A stretch of DNA of 64,000 nucleotides. Source: Arsukibacterium tuosuense. Its GTDB lineage: Bacteria > Pseudomonadota > Gammaproteobacteria > Enterobacterales > Alteromonadaceae. Positions 28,244 to 36,492 of the stretch are shown here, in pieces. The stretch spans positions 620,001 to 684,000 of the forward strand of contig NZ_OBEB01000001.1 in assembly GCF_900215315.1 (NCBI RefSeq). Direction: 5' to 3'. The notes beneath the pieces were generated by a model. It did not search any database, was not told the DNA's origin, and saw only the letters and a list, made by a program, of their open reading frames with translations. The first letter of the stretch is position 1. Every line of letters begins with the position of its first letter. Both the position numbers and the translations under genes were made by a program.

Positions 28244-29195
28244 CAGCGGCCTCATCATCTTCCTGGCGGGCCAGGCTCAGCGGAGTGGCCGGCTGCTCGG
28301 CAACCACCAGTAACGTCAGGGTAATCGCGATAGCCAGCGTGGCAAAAATTTCAATCAGCAGAATAATGTACTTCGCAAGTTCAGGCGGCCAGCGCAGCCA
28401 GACAGGCTCGGCTAAAGCGCCTGATAGCAACCAGGCGGTCAGCACTGCAGCAACAAATACTGTCAGGCCGGCAATAGCAAAAAACCGTACCCAGATATTG
28501 CGCCAGGCCAACCAGTTGAGTTGGTGGTTTAACTTCAGTACTACCGCTCCGGCAGCCAGCAAGGCACCAGCCTGAAACGCGCCGCCTGGTTGATGGGCAC
28601 CTGCCCACAATAAGTAGCCTGCCAGCACAATAATCAGCGGCGCCAGTAACTGACTCCAGCTGCGACTCAGTACCCAACTGCTTTGGTACACCGGTGCCGG
28701 CGCAACCTGCAGCGTGCCTAACAAAGCCAGTAGCAATACCAGCAGTTCGAGCAAGGTGTCCCAGGAGCGAAAATTAAGTAATACCGCTGTTACCGGATGA
28801 CTGACTCCACTTGCAGCCAGCTGCTGCATGACCAGTGCGGGTAACGGGCCAGGCTTGGCAGGAAGTTGCAACACCAGCAGCAGTAAGCCGAACAATGTCA
28901 CTAACACAAACAATGCCGGCCAGCAGCGCTGCTGCCAACTAAGCGTGGGGCTGGCAGCCAGCTTGCCCTGGCGGGCCAGCGCGGTAAAACACAGGGCACC
29001 GGTTAACCCGGCACCGATGGCAGCCTCGGCCAGCGCTAAGTCTGGCGCCGCCAGCCGGGCCCAGGTCAGGGCCATTAGCAGGCCAAAGGCGATGTATAAA
29101 ATAACCGCATGGCTTAATTGCCGGCTTAACACACTGGCCAGCGCCAGAGCCAACAACAAGCCGCACAGCAGCACATCAAATAGCAGCAGACTCAT
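28236..29195 (-). CDS. mrpB: Fused MrpA C-terminal (DUF4040) and MrpB subunit
   Basis: This 319-residue membrane protein has two recognisable parts. Residues 1-75 form a DUF4040 module (LSRQLSHAVILYIAFGLLMALTWARLAAPDLALAEAAIGAG), normally the C-terminal part of MrpA and related to NuoJ. Residues about 175-310 form an MnhB domain (LIIVLAGYLLWAGAHQPGGAFQAGALLAAGAVVLKL). The fusion replaces the C-terminal end of canonical MrpA, as in Mrp variants without a large MrpA. It overlaps mrpG by 4 bases upstream and mrpC by 8 downstream. Confidence 0.88.
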   Translation of the reverse strand: MSLLLFDVLLCGLLLALALASVLSRQLSHAVILYIAFGLLMALTWARLAAPDLALAEAAIGAGLTGALCFTALARQGKLAASPTLSWQQRCWPALFVLVTLFGLLLLVLQLPAKPGPLPALVMQQLAASGVSHPVTAVLLNFRSWDTLLELLVLLLALLGTLQVAPAPVYQSSWVLSRSWSQLLAPLIIVLAGYLLWAGAHQPGGAFQAGALLAAGAVVLKLNHQLNWLAWRNIWVRFFAIAGLTVFVAAVLTAWLLSGALAEPVWLRWPPELAKYIILLIEIFATLAIAITLTLLVVAEQPATPLSLARQEDDEAADG

Positions 29196-29500
29196 GCCTG
29201 ATCCTGCTTGGTTTTACAAAAGCGGGCCAGCAACTGACAGGATACCGTGCCAGACGCCAGTACCAGTAACCAGATCAGCAGCATTAACAGGTTCTGCCAC
29301 CAGTTACAGTAAAACATCAGGCCGGCAATAATTGATCCCAGACCAAGTGAATCGGCTTTGGTTACCGCATGTAACCGGCTGTAGCTGTCAGGAAAGCGCA
29401 GCATGGCCACGCTACCGGCGATAAAAAACAGCAAGCCGGTCAACAATAGCGCGCTACTTAGCAGGGTGCTGATCACACTGAGTTCGCCGCCAACACTCAT
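29192..29500 (-). CDS. mrpG: Mrp antiporter subunit G
   Basis: A 102-residue, three-helix protein. The motif AGSVAMLRFPDSYSRLHAVTKADSLGLGSIIAGLMF is the MnhG/PhaG signature. MrpG is a small accessory subunit required for Mrp assembly. It overlaps mrpF upstream and mrpB downstream by 4 bases each. Confidence 0.92.
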   Translation of the reverse strand: MSVGGELSVISTLLSSALLLTGLLFFIAGSVAMLRFPDSYSRLHAVTKADSLGLGSIIAGLMFYCNWWQNLLMLLIWLLVLASGTVSCQLLARFCKTKQDQA

Positions 29501-29775
29501 GACCGCTCCTTGGCATTATCGGCAATTTTGGCGCTACTCTGTTTTAAGCGCTGTACCAGAGCCGCTGGCGCTGCAGCAGCCAATACCGCCAGCACCAGCG
29601 CCACATCACGCAGCGCGGGTTGGTTCAGCGCCTGCGCCAGCACCAGACATATCGCCACGCCGGTAGTACCAAATAGCTGCACTGCCAGTAAGCGATCTAA
29701 TAATGCAGGCCCTTTAATTACCCGCCACAACCCAAGCAGCATAGTCAATAACAGGGCGACAGCCAGTATCATCAT
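29497..29775 (-). CDS. mrpF: Mrp antiporter subunit F
   Basis: A 92-residue, three-helix protein with the MnhF/PhaF core LLGLWRVIKGPALLDRLLAVQLFGTTGVAICLVLA and then ALRDVALVLAVLAAAAPAALVQRL. The 'R..KGP...DR.LA' block is diagnostic. Tandem ATG codons at 29775 and 29772 are both usable. It overlaps mrpE by 4 bases. Confidence 0.92.
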   Translation of the reverse strand: MMILAVALLLTMLLGLWRVIKGPALLDRLLAVQLFGTTGVAICLVLAQALNQPALRDVALVLAVLAAAAPAALVQRLKQSSAKIADNAKERS

Positions 29776-30278
29776 AATGTGTCACCTGCCCTGGTTTCTT
29801 GTTTAAGCAGCCTGGTAAGCTGCTGCTCCAATGCCCTAACCCCGGTTTGCCAGTCAGCGTGCTGATCCAGCACATGCAGCAGTAATTGATCGGGTTGTTG
29901 CGGATCTTGCTCCACTCCGGCACTGCAGGTGCCGGGCAGTAAGCTAATCAAACTGGCCAGTAAACGCTGACTGGCCGGTTTGGTTAAGCTCATGGAGTAG
30001 GATTGCCACTGCGGACTGAATTGCGGTTCTCTTGCCAGCGCACGCCAGCCCACGTCAAAGGCGCCCAGCACTAACTGCCTGAAAAAAAACCAGATAAAAC
30101 CGGGTAAGACCTGTAAACGCACTGAGGGTAAGGTTAACCTGGCAAAGTACTGCCAGATTAGCATTAACAGCCATAGCGGCAGAAAAAACCACCAACCCTG
30201 GTTTTGAGTTAATGCAGCCCAGACCAGGGCAGCCAGGATGCTGAGCATTGCCATATCCGTCATTCGCTGAAATATCAT
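29772..30278 (-). CDS. mrpE: Mrp antiporter subunit E
   Basis: About 168 residues with two N-terminal helices and a C-terminal domain. LPGFIWFFFRQLVLGAFDVGWRAL, then SLISLLPGTCSAGVEQDPQQPDQLLLHVLD, is the MnhE pattern (short helix, then '(S/T)L.PGT'). It is the first gene of the eight-gene Mrp operon. The open frame extends 60 codons upstream, but that part has no family character and reaches toward the divergent GNAT-nitrilase gene, so I start at the ATG at 30278; one at 30263 is also possible. The operon promoter should lie between 30279 and 30414. Confidence 0.88.
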   Translation of the reverse strand: MIFQRMTDMAMLSILAALVWAALTQNQGWWFFLPLWLLMLIWQYFARLTLPSVRLQVLPGFIWFFFRQLVLGAFDVGWRALAREPQFSPQWQSYSMSLTKPASQRLLASLISLLPGTCSAGVEQDPQQPDQLLLHVLDQHADWQTGVRALEQQLTRLLKQETRAGDTL

Positions 30279-30414
30279 ACCCGAAAGATCCTTTTTGGCG
30301 GCGACCTGCCCAATACTATTGAAGATACTATAAAAACTCAAATGAGCAGCCGCTTTTACCCACTGCTGATTTGGTGATATGGTTTTAGTCACCCAAGTAA
30401 CAGGAGCCCTTATT

Positions 30415-31950
30415 ATGCGCGACGATCTGCATTTAAAGATCCGCCACCTAGCCGCCACTGACTACCCCCAGGTCCAGGCATTGATGGATCGGGTGTACCA
30501 TGACATTGGTGGCGCCTGGCCGGAGCACACCATTAATAAGCTTATTAAAGACTTTGCCGAAGGCCAGATTTGCCTGATTGACCATGAGGAAATTATTGGC
30601 CTGGCGTTAACGGTACAGGTTAACTATGACCGCTTTAGCAACCCCCACACCTATGATGATTTAATCGGCAAACGCGAAACCATTTTGCACGATAAAACTG
30701 GTGATGCGCTGTATGGCCTGGATTTAATGATCCACCCCGACTACCGTGGTTACCGGCTGGGTCGCCGCCTGTACGATGCCCGCAAAGAGTTATGCCGCCA
30801 GTTAAATTTACGCGCTATTATCGCCGGTGGCCGCATTCCGAATTATCAGCAACACAGCAGTGAAATGTCGGCGGCGGAGTATCTGGAAGCGGTAAAATGC
30901 CGGGAAATTTATGACCCGATTTTAAGTTTCCAGTTGTCGAACGACTTTCAGTTAAAACGTTTGCTAAAAAAATATCTGCCTGAAGATGAGAGTTCGCAAG
31001 GTTATGCGACCTTGCTGGAATGGAATAATATTTTTTATGAGCCGGTTCAGGCCGGGCTGAACAGTCGCAAAACCCAAATCAGAATTGGCGCCGTGCAATG
31101 GCAAATGCGTGAAGTCTCCTCCGTTGAGCAAATGCTGCAGCAAGTCGAGTACTTTGTTGATGCGCTGGCCGATTATCAGAGTGACTTTGCGTTGTTTCCG
31201 GAGTTTTTTAACGCGCCGCTGATGGGGCTGTGCCCCGATAAATCAAATCAGACTGCCGCTATCCGCTTTCTGGCCGGCTTTACTGAGCGTTTTAAAGCCG
31301 CCATGTCGGATATGGCCGTCAGCTACAATATTAATATTATTACCGGCTCAATGCCGGTGCTGGAAGGCGACAGCTTATTTAATGTCAGTTTTTTATGCCG
31401 GCGGGATGGCACCGTAGATTGCCAGAGTAAAATTCATATTACCCCGCATGAGCGGCGCGACTGGGTAATTGAAGGCGGCGATAAGCTGCAGGTGTTTGAC
31501 ACCGATGCCGGCCGGGTGGGTATTTTAATTTGCTACGATGTTGAATTCCCGGAGCTGAGCAGGGTACTGGCCCAGCAAGATATGGATGTGTTATTTGTGC
31601 CGTTCTGGACCGATACCAAAAATGGTTTTTTGCGGGTTAAACACTGCGCTATGGCCAGGGCGATTGAAAACGAATGTTACGTGGTCATTTGCGGCAGCTG
31701 CGGTAACCTGCCACAAGTGGACAACCTCGACGTACAATATGCGCAGTCGGCGGTGTTCTCGCCGTCTGATTTTGCCTTTCCACACGATGCGGTGATGTCT
31801 GAAACCACACCTAACACTGAAATGCTGATGTTCTCTGATTTGGATCTGGACCGTTTAAAGCAAATTCGTAATGAAGGCTCGGTCACCAACTTAAAAGACC
31901 GCCGGCATGATCTGTATCAAGTAAACTGGCTGAACCTGCTGCCCGATTAG
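30415..31950 (+). CDS. Fused GNAT acetyltransferase and carbon-nitrogen hydrolase (nitrilase superfamily)
   Basis: A 511-residue two-domain protein. Residues about 1-200 are a GNAT domain with the acetyl-CoA loop in DLMIHPDYRGYRLGRRLYDARKELC. Residues about 220-510 are a nitrilase/amidohydrolase domain with a complete Glu-Lys-Cys triad: E263 (LFPEFF), K339 (QSKIHITPHER) and C373 (LICYDVEFPE). The fusion is a known bacterial architecture, but its substrates are not defined to my knowledge. AGGAG lies before the ATG at 30415, better than an in-frame ATG 36 bases upstream. It is divergent from the Mrp operon and followed by prpE in the same direction. Confidence 0.9.
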   Translation: MRDDLHLKIRHLAATDYPQVQALMDRVYHDIGGAWPEHTINKLIKDFAEGQICLIDHEEIIGLALTVQVNYDRFSNPHTYDDLIGKRETILHDKTGDALYGLDLMIHPDYRGYRLGRRLYDARKELCRQLNLRAIIAGGRIPNYQQHSSEMSAAEYLEAVKCREIYDPILSFQLSNDFQLKRLLKKYLPEDESSQGYATLLEWNNIFYEPVQAGLNSRKTQIRIGAVQWQMREVSSVEQMLQQVEYFVDALADYQSDFALFPEFFNAPLMGLCPDKSNQTAAIRFLAGFTERFKAAMSDMAVSYNINIITGSMPVLEGDSLFNVSFLCRRDGTVDCQSKIHITPHERRDWVIEGGDKLQVFDTDAGRVGILICYDVEFPELSRVLAQQDMDVLFVPFWTDTKNGFLRVKHCAMARAIENECYVVICGSCGNLPQVDNLDVQYAQSAVFSPSDFAFPHDAVMSETTPNTEMLMFSDLDLDRLKQIRNEGSVTNLKDRRHDLYQVNWLNLLPD

Positions 31951-32022
31951 CCATAAGTCTAAGTGGCAGCACTGCGGTTTTTCGGTAAGGTACGTAAAAC
32001 CGCAGCCACGAGAACCATACCC

Positions 32023-33912
32023 ATGTCTTATCAAACCGAGTATCAGGCAGCTTGCCAGCAACCGCAGCAATTCTGGGCTGAAAAAGCCAACCGCTTAGCC
32101 TGGTATCAGGCTCCGGGTCAGATTTTGCATATACAAGGCGAGCAATACCAATGGTTTGCCGACGGTGAGTTGAATACCGCATATCTGGCGCTCGACTATC
32201 ATTTAACCCAGGGCCGCGGCGACCAGACTGCCTTGATTTATGACTCACCGGTCACCAATAGCAAGCAGCAATTTACTTATCAGCAACTGACGGACCAGGT
32301 CGCGCTGTTTGCCGGGGTATTAAAAGCACGTGGTGTCGAAAAAGGCGATCGGGTGGTTATCTATATGCCAATGATCCCGCAGGCCGTTATCGCCATGCTG
32401 GCGGTAGCCCGGTTGGGTGCTGTCCATTCGGTGGTGTTTGGTGGCTTTGCCGCGCACGAGCTGGCAGTGCGGATAGATGACGCCAGCCCGAAAGTCATTG
32501 TATCGGCTTCCTGCGGTATTGAAGTTAACCGGGTAATCGCCTACAAACCTCTGCTGGATAACGCGCTTGAACTGGCTGAACACCAGCCCTATAGTTGTAT
32601 TATCTGGCAGCGTCCCGAGCTTACGGCCGACTTGCAGGCCGGCCGTGATTATGACTGGCAGCATTTAATGCAAAGTGCTGAACCTGCGGCGTGTGTGCCG
32701 GTAAAAAGCACCGATCCGCTGTATATTCTGTATACCTCAGGCACCACCGGTAAGCCCAAAGGCGTGGTGCGCGACAACGGCGGCCATGCCGTGGCGTTGC
32801 ATTACAGTATGCAGGCCATTTATGGTATGGCACCGGGTGATGTGTTCTGGGCCGCTTCCGATGTTGGCTGGGTGGTCGGCCATTCTTATATTGTCTACGG
32901 CCCCTTGCTAGCCGGTTGCACCAGCGTGTTATATGAAGGCAAGCCGGTCTATACCCCGGATGCCGGGGCATTCTGGCGAGTTTGCGCCGAGTACAAAGTT
33001 AAAGCTCTGTTTGCGGCGCCCACCGCCTTTCGGGCCATTCGCAAAGAAGACCCTGATGCTAAGCTTCTAAAAAACTATGACCTGAGCGCATTGGAGCGGA
33101 TATATATGGCAGGTGAACGGCTCGATCCGGCGACCTACGACTGGACGGTTGAACACAGCCAAAAGCCGGTAATTGACCACTGGTGGCAAACCGAAACCGG
33201 CTGGGCCATAAGTGCCAATCCGGCAGGTATAGAGCTGTTGGCCAGCAAAGCCGGCTCGGCTACGGTGCCGGTGCCGGGCTTCCAGGTGGCGATACTGGAC
33301 CATAACGGCCAGCCGCTGCCTGCGAACCAGCAGGGTAATATTGCGCTAAAACTGCCACTGCCGCCGGGCTGTCTGACCACCATCTGGCAAAACCCGGAGC
33401 GTTTTACCAGCGGCTATTTGCGTCAGTTCCCCGGTTACTACGCCAGTGGCGATGGTGGCTATCTGGATGACGACGGCTACCTGTATGTGATGGGCCGTAC
33501 TGATGATGTGATTAACGTCGCCGGCCACCGCTTATCAACCGGCGAAATGGAAGAAATTGTCGCCAGCCACCCGGCGGTGGCCGAATGTTGCGTCATTGGC
33601 CTGGCCGATCCGTTAAAAGGCCAGCAGCCGGTGGGCTTTATTTTACTTAAAAACGGCGTCGATATTACAGAGCAGCAACTGCAAACAGAACTGGTGCAGC
33701 GGGTACGTGAACAAATAGGTGCGCTGGCCTGCTTTAAACAGGCGTTAATCGTGCCGCGTTTACCCAAAACCCGCTCGGGTAAAATTCTGCGCAAGTTACT
33801 CAGACAAATTGCCGATGGTGAGGAATACGTGGTGCCGTCCACCATCGACGACCCGGCCAGCCTTAGTGAAATTGCCGATTGCATGATAAAACGGGGGCTG
33901 ATGGCAAAATAA
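32023..33912 (+). CDS. prpE: Propionyl-CoA synthetase (acyl-CoA ligase)
   Basis: A 629-residue ANL-superfamily enzyme that activates propionate to propionyl-CoA through an acyl-adenylate. It has the P-loop YTSGTTGKPKGVVRDNGGHA (the RDNGGH extension is typical of PrpE), the WWQTETGW motif, the YASGDGGYLDDDGYLYVMGRTDDVINVAGHRLST hinge region and the C-terminal KTRSGKILR, whose lysine is the known acetylation-regulated residue. I start at the ATG at 32023; a GTG 60 bases upstream opens the frame but is not family-like. No prpB, C or D gene is nearby. Confidence 0.93.
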   Translation: MSYQTEYQAACQQPQQFWAEKANRLAWYQAPGQILHIQGEQYQWFADGELNTAYLALDYHLTQGRGDQTALIYDSPVTNSKQQFTYQQLTDQVALFAGVLKARGVEKGDRVVIYMPMIPQAVIAMLAVARLGAVHSVVFGGFAAHELAVRIDDASPKVIVSASCGIEVNRVIAYKPLLDNALELAEHQPYSCIIWQRPELTADLQAGRDYDWQHLMQSAEPAACVPVKSTDPLYILYTSGTTGKPKGVVRDNGGHAVALHYSMQAIYGMAPGDVFWAASDVGWVVGHSYIVYGPLLAGCTSVLYEGKPVYTPDAGAFWRVCAEYKVKALFAAPTAFRAIRKEDPDAKLLKNYDLSALERIYMAGERLDPATYDWTVEHSQKPVIDHWWQTETGWAISANPAGIELLASKAGSATVPVPGFQVAILDHNGQPLPANQQGNIALKLPLPPGCLTTIWQNPERFTSGYLRQFPGYYASGDGGYLDDDGYLYVMGRTDDVINVAGHRLSTGEMEEIVASHPAVAECCVIGLADPLKGQQPVGFILLKNGVDITEQQLQTELVQRVREQIGALACFKQALIVPRLPKTRSGKILRKLLRQIADGEEYVVPSTIDDPASLSEIADCMIKRGLMAK

Positions 33913-33968
33913 CGCTTCGCTAATAAGGCACTACTGATCGACAATTAGGATTTGGCTGTAATTAATGG

Positions 33969-34097
33969 ATATACCCGTCATCCTTGAAGCTGCAGCGGTG
34001 TTGGCTACGCTCACTCCCCCCAATCACATAGACATCTATGCTTATGGGGGTTCACTCACTTGCCGCCTACCTGCAATTTCAATGATTTTGGGTATAT
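33969..34097. repeat. ERIC/IRU-like palindromic intergenic repeat, about 129 bp
   Basis: The element begins ATATACCCGTCATCC and ends GATTTTGGGTATAT, with complementary ends and an imperfect long palindrome between. The central part reads GTGAACCCCCATAAGCATAG on one side and CTATGTGATTGGGGGGAGTG on the other (both on the minus strand), closely resembling the core of the 127-bp enterobacterial repetitive intergenic consensus. It lies between prpE and the small membrane protein gene and would form a long hairpin if transcribed. It carries no open frame. Confidence 0.8.
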
Positions 34098-34162
34098 AAT
34101 GGCCGCCTGCTGCCAGAGCGGCCGTTTTTGCCATGCTTTTTTTTGCCAAGTAGGGACATGTC

Positions 34163-34486
34163 ATGTTGTATTTTTCCAGCCAGAAAATTCCGGAGTTACA
34201 AGGCCTTAATTTTGCCCAGCGTATGCAGGTCGTGCGTGCAGCTGCCGATAAACTGCCGACACCAACTAAAGTCGGTTTAAATACGCTGAAATTAATCATT
34301 ATATTCGGCCTGTTTATTCTGGTCGCCCGGGCAGATGGCTGGGCCATTCTGGGTTATGCCCTGCTGGTAGCGCCTGTTTATATGCTGATTACCCGGCCCA
34401 TCACCTTTGCCCTGTGCCAAAGCCAGTTTAGTGCCATGCGCCAACAGTTGTTTGAGCAAAATGCCAGACAGACGCAGGACGACTAA
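34163..34486 (+). CDS. Small membrane protein, DUF6170-like
   Basis: A 107-residue protein with a soluble N-terminal segment (LYFSSQKIPELQGLNFAQRMQVVRAAADKL), two transmembrane helices (about 45-65 and 68-88) and a charged tail. The 'YFSS..IPEL.G....R' start resembles a small Alteromonadales family I recall as DUF6170; the function is unknown. AGGGAC precedes the ATG. It lies just after the ERIC-like element and ends before a strong terminator. Confidence 0.72.
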   Translation: MLYFSSQKIPELQGLNFAQRMQVVRAAADKLPTPTKVGLNTLKLIIIFGLFILVARADGWAILGYALLVAPVYMLITRPITFALCQSQFSAMRQQLFEQNARQTQDD

Positions 34487-34513
34487 ACGCCAGGCCTGCT
34501 GATAACCGATAAC

Positions 34514-34543
34514 AAAGAACCCGCCAAAGGCGGGTTCTTTTTT
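34514..34543. terminator. Bidirectional intrinsic terminator
   Basis: AAAGAACCCGCC pairs with GGCGGGTTCTTT around an AAA loop, followed by further T residues on the plus strand; the minus-strand tail is also T-rich. It separates the convergent small membrane protein and sodium symporter genes. Confidence 0.85.
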
Positions 34544-34567
34544 AGATAAACTATTTACTAATCTTGC

Positions 34568-36007
34568 TTAATTAAAACCAATCGAGCTAAAAAACACCGT
34601 CAGCATGTTGTAGCCAAAATAGATGGTCAGCACGGTATTAATAAAAATAATCGCCAGGATCACTGGAATAAAGGTACCCAGCGAAAAATTCACATATTTT
34701 TGCAGGAACGAACCGGCAAAGCTGGCATTACCCTGGCTCATTTCCGCATCCAGATTGTGTTTTTTCCAGCGATAAATTACAAACAAACACAGCAATAAGC
34801 CGTTTAATGGCAGGATCGTTTCATAAAACATATCGTATATTAAATCGAAAAACGACTTGGTATTACCACCGTAACTCAGAATGTTACTCAGCCAGTCGAT
34901 ACGACCAAATGACAATGCACTTATTACTGCCAGTACCACCATCGCGGCACCCAACGAGTACAGCGCCTTACGCCGGCTTAAGCCTTTGCCATCCATAATG
35001 CTGGCAACCGGTACTTCAATAATGGATACCAGCGACGTCATCGCCGCGAAGAACACCAGCAGGAAGAAAAACGAGGCAATAAACGATGCGCCAAAGTAAC
35101 CAATGTCAGCCTGCAGTGCTAAAAAGATTTTTGGCAGAAACATAAAAATCATGCCAATGCTCGACTCAGACAGCTCGCTGATTTCAATATCCGGGTTAAA
35201 CGAAAAGGCGGCAGGTAAAATCAATAAGCCAGAGCAACAAGCTACCAGCAAGGACAACCCCGCCACCATCTTACCGGCAGAAACAATATTATTATTTTTC
35301 TGAATATAAGAGCCATAGGTAATTAAAATACCCATTGCTAGGGACAGTGAGAAAAACGCCTGGGCCAATGCCCCATTTAACACCTGACCTGTAATCTTGC
35401 TAAAGTCCGGTACCAGGAAAAACTTAACACCTAACATAGCGTTTTCCAGAGTCAGCACGTAAATCACCAACGCTATCAGCATCACAAACAGTAATGGCAT
35501 TAACACCGTCGTGGCTTTTTCTATGCCTTTTTTTACCCCACCCTGCAGAATTAAAAAGGTCAGCCCCACTACCAGCGCCATATAGGCAAACAGCTCGTTG
35601 CTGTTAATAAATACACCAAAGCCGTTGGGATCAGCCAGCTGATCCAGCTGGCCCATGATGGCTTTACCCAAATATCCGGCAATCCAGACGGTGATAACCA
35701 GATAAAACACCCCAATCATAAAGGGGGTGATAACCGACAACCAACCAACGGTGCGCCAGGCCCGGTTCTGGCCGATTTCAGTATAAGCGCCCAGCGGGTT
35801 TTGCCGGGTATGCCGACCCAGACTCATCTCGGCCAGCATTACCGGTAAGCAGACAAAAAATACAAAAAAGGCATAAATAATTAAAAAGGCGGCACCGCCA
35901 TTTTTACTGGCCATCACCGGAAAAGCCACCAGGTTACCTATGCCGACGGCCGAACCTGCGGCTGCCAGGATAAACCCCAGACTGGAGCTGAATTGTTCAC
36001 GTTTCAT
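34568..36007 (-). CDS. Sodium-dependent transporter, neurotransmitter:sodium symporter (LeuT-like) family
   Basis: A 479-residue protein with 11-12 helices. The N-terminal SSLGFILAAAGSAVGIGNLVAFPVMASKNGGAAFLIIYAFFVF is the NSS signature covering helix 1 with its unwound Na+/substrate site. Helix 6-8 segments (AQAFFSLSLAMGILITYGSY) are also typical. It takes up an amino acid or similar compound with Na+; the substrate is not deducible. Single gene with its own terminator. A Na+-coupled importer fits an organism with an Mrp-type antiporter. Confidence 0.92.
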   Translation of the reverse strand: MKREQFSSSLGFILAAAGSAVGIGNLVAFPVMASKNGGAAFLIIYAFFVFFVCLPVMLAEMSLGRHTRQNPLGAYTEIGQNRAWRTVGWLSVITPFMIGVFYLVITVWIAGYLGKAIMGQLDQLADPNGFGVFINSNELFAYMALVVGLTFLILQGGVKKGIEKATTVLMPLLFVMLIALVIYVLTLENAMLGVKFFLVPDFSKITGQVLNGALAQAFFSLSLAMGILITYGSYIQKNNNIVSAGKMVAGLSLLVACCSGLLILPAAFSFNPDIEISELSESSIGMIFMFLPKIFLALQADIGYFGASFIASFFFLLVFFAAMTSLVSIIEVPVASIMDGKGLSRRKALYSLGAAMVVLAVISALSFGRIDWLSNILSYGGNTKSFFDLIYDMFYETILPLNGLLLCLFVIYRWKKHNLDAEMSQGNASFAGSFLQKYVNFSLGTFIPVILAIIFINTVLTIYFGYNMLTVFFSSIGFN

Positions 36008-36192
36008 TGGATTGCGGACTCCCTGAATCTTTTTATTAGAATAGTTTTTTTGCTATTTTTATTTTGTTCGCACAGCATGCTAACAGCAGGCTGCGGCAAA
36101 TCCTAGTCCAACCTTTCGCAAAGCCATTGCTAATTGGTTTTGGCTTTTGGATCTGCTATCTTGCAGCGACGAAACAGCAAGCAGGTTTTACC

Positions 36193-36492
36193 ATGTTTTA
36201 TATGATTTACTCTGAAGATGCGGCCAATAGTCTGGAAAACCGGCTGGCAACCCGACCGGCTCATCTGGCCCGGCTGCAGGCCTTAAATGAAGCGGGTCGG
36301 TTATTACTCGCCGGCCCGTTACCGGCAATTGACAGCAATGAACCCGGTGGCGCCGGCTTTACCGGCTCGCTAGTGGTAGCCGAATTTAACTCACTGGCAG
36401 ATGCCCAAAACTGGGCCGACAGTGACCCATACCTGACCGCTGGTGTTTACGTTAAATCAACCGTTAAGCCTTTTAAGCGGGTATTACCCTAA
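36193..36492 (+). CDS. YciI family protein
   Basis: A 99-residue protein. [44 protein letters not shown] matches the YciI/YCII fold (ferredoxin-like, with His and Asp in a putative active site), and [28 protein letters not shown] closes it. The exact reaction is unknown. The open frame extends 43 codons upstream, but the family begins at the ATG at 36193. Its stop codon abuts the galE start codon, so the two are cotranscribed. Confidence 0.88.
   Translation: MFYMIYSEDAANSLENRLATRPAHLARLQALNEAGRLLLAGPLPAIDSNEPGGAGFTGSLVVAEFNSLADAQNWADSDPYLTAGVYVKSTVKPFKRVLP

Noticed and set aside
30279-30458. N-terminal extension of MrpE by 60 residues
   Set aside because: It lacks family similarity, is not followed by a suitable start signal and runs into the divergent promoter region.
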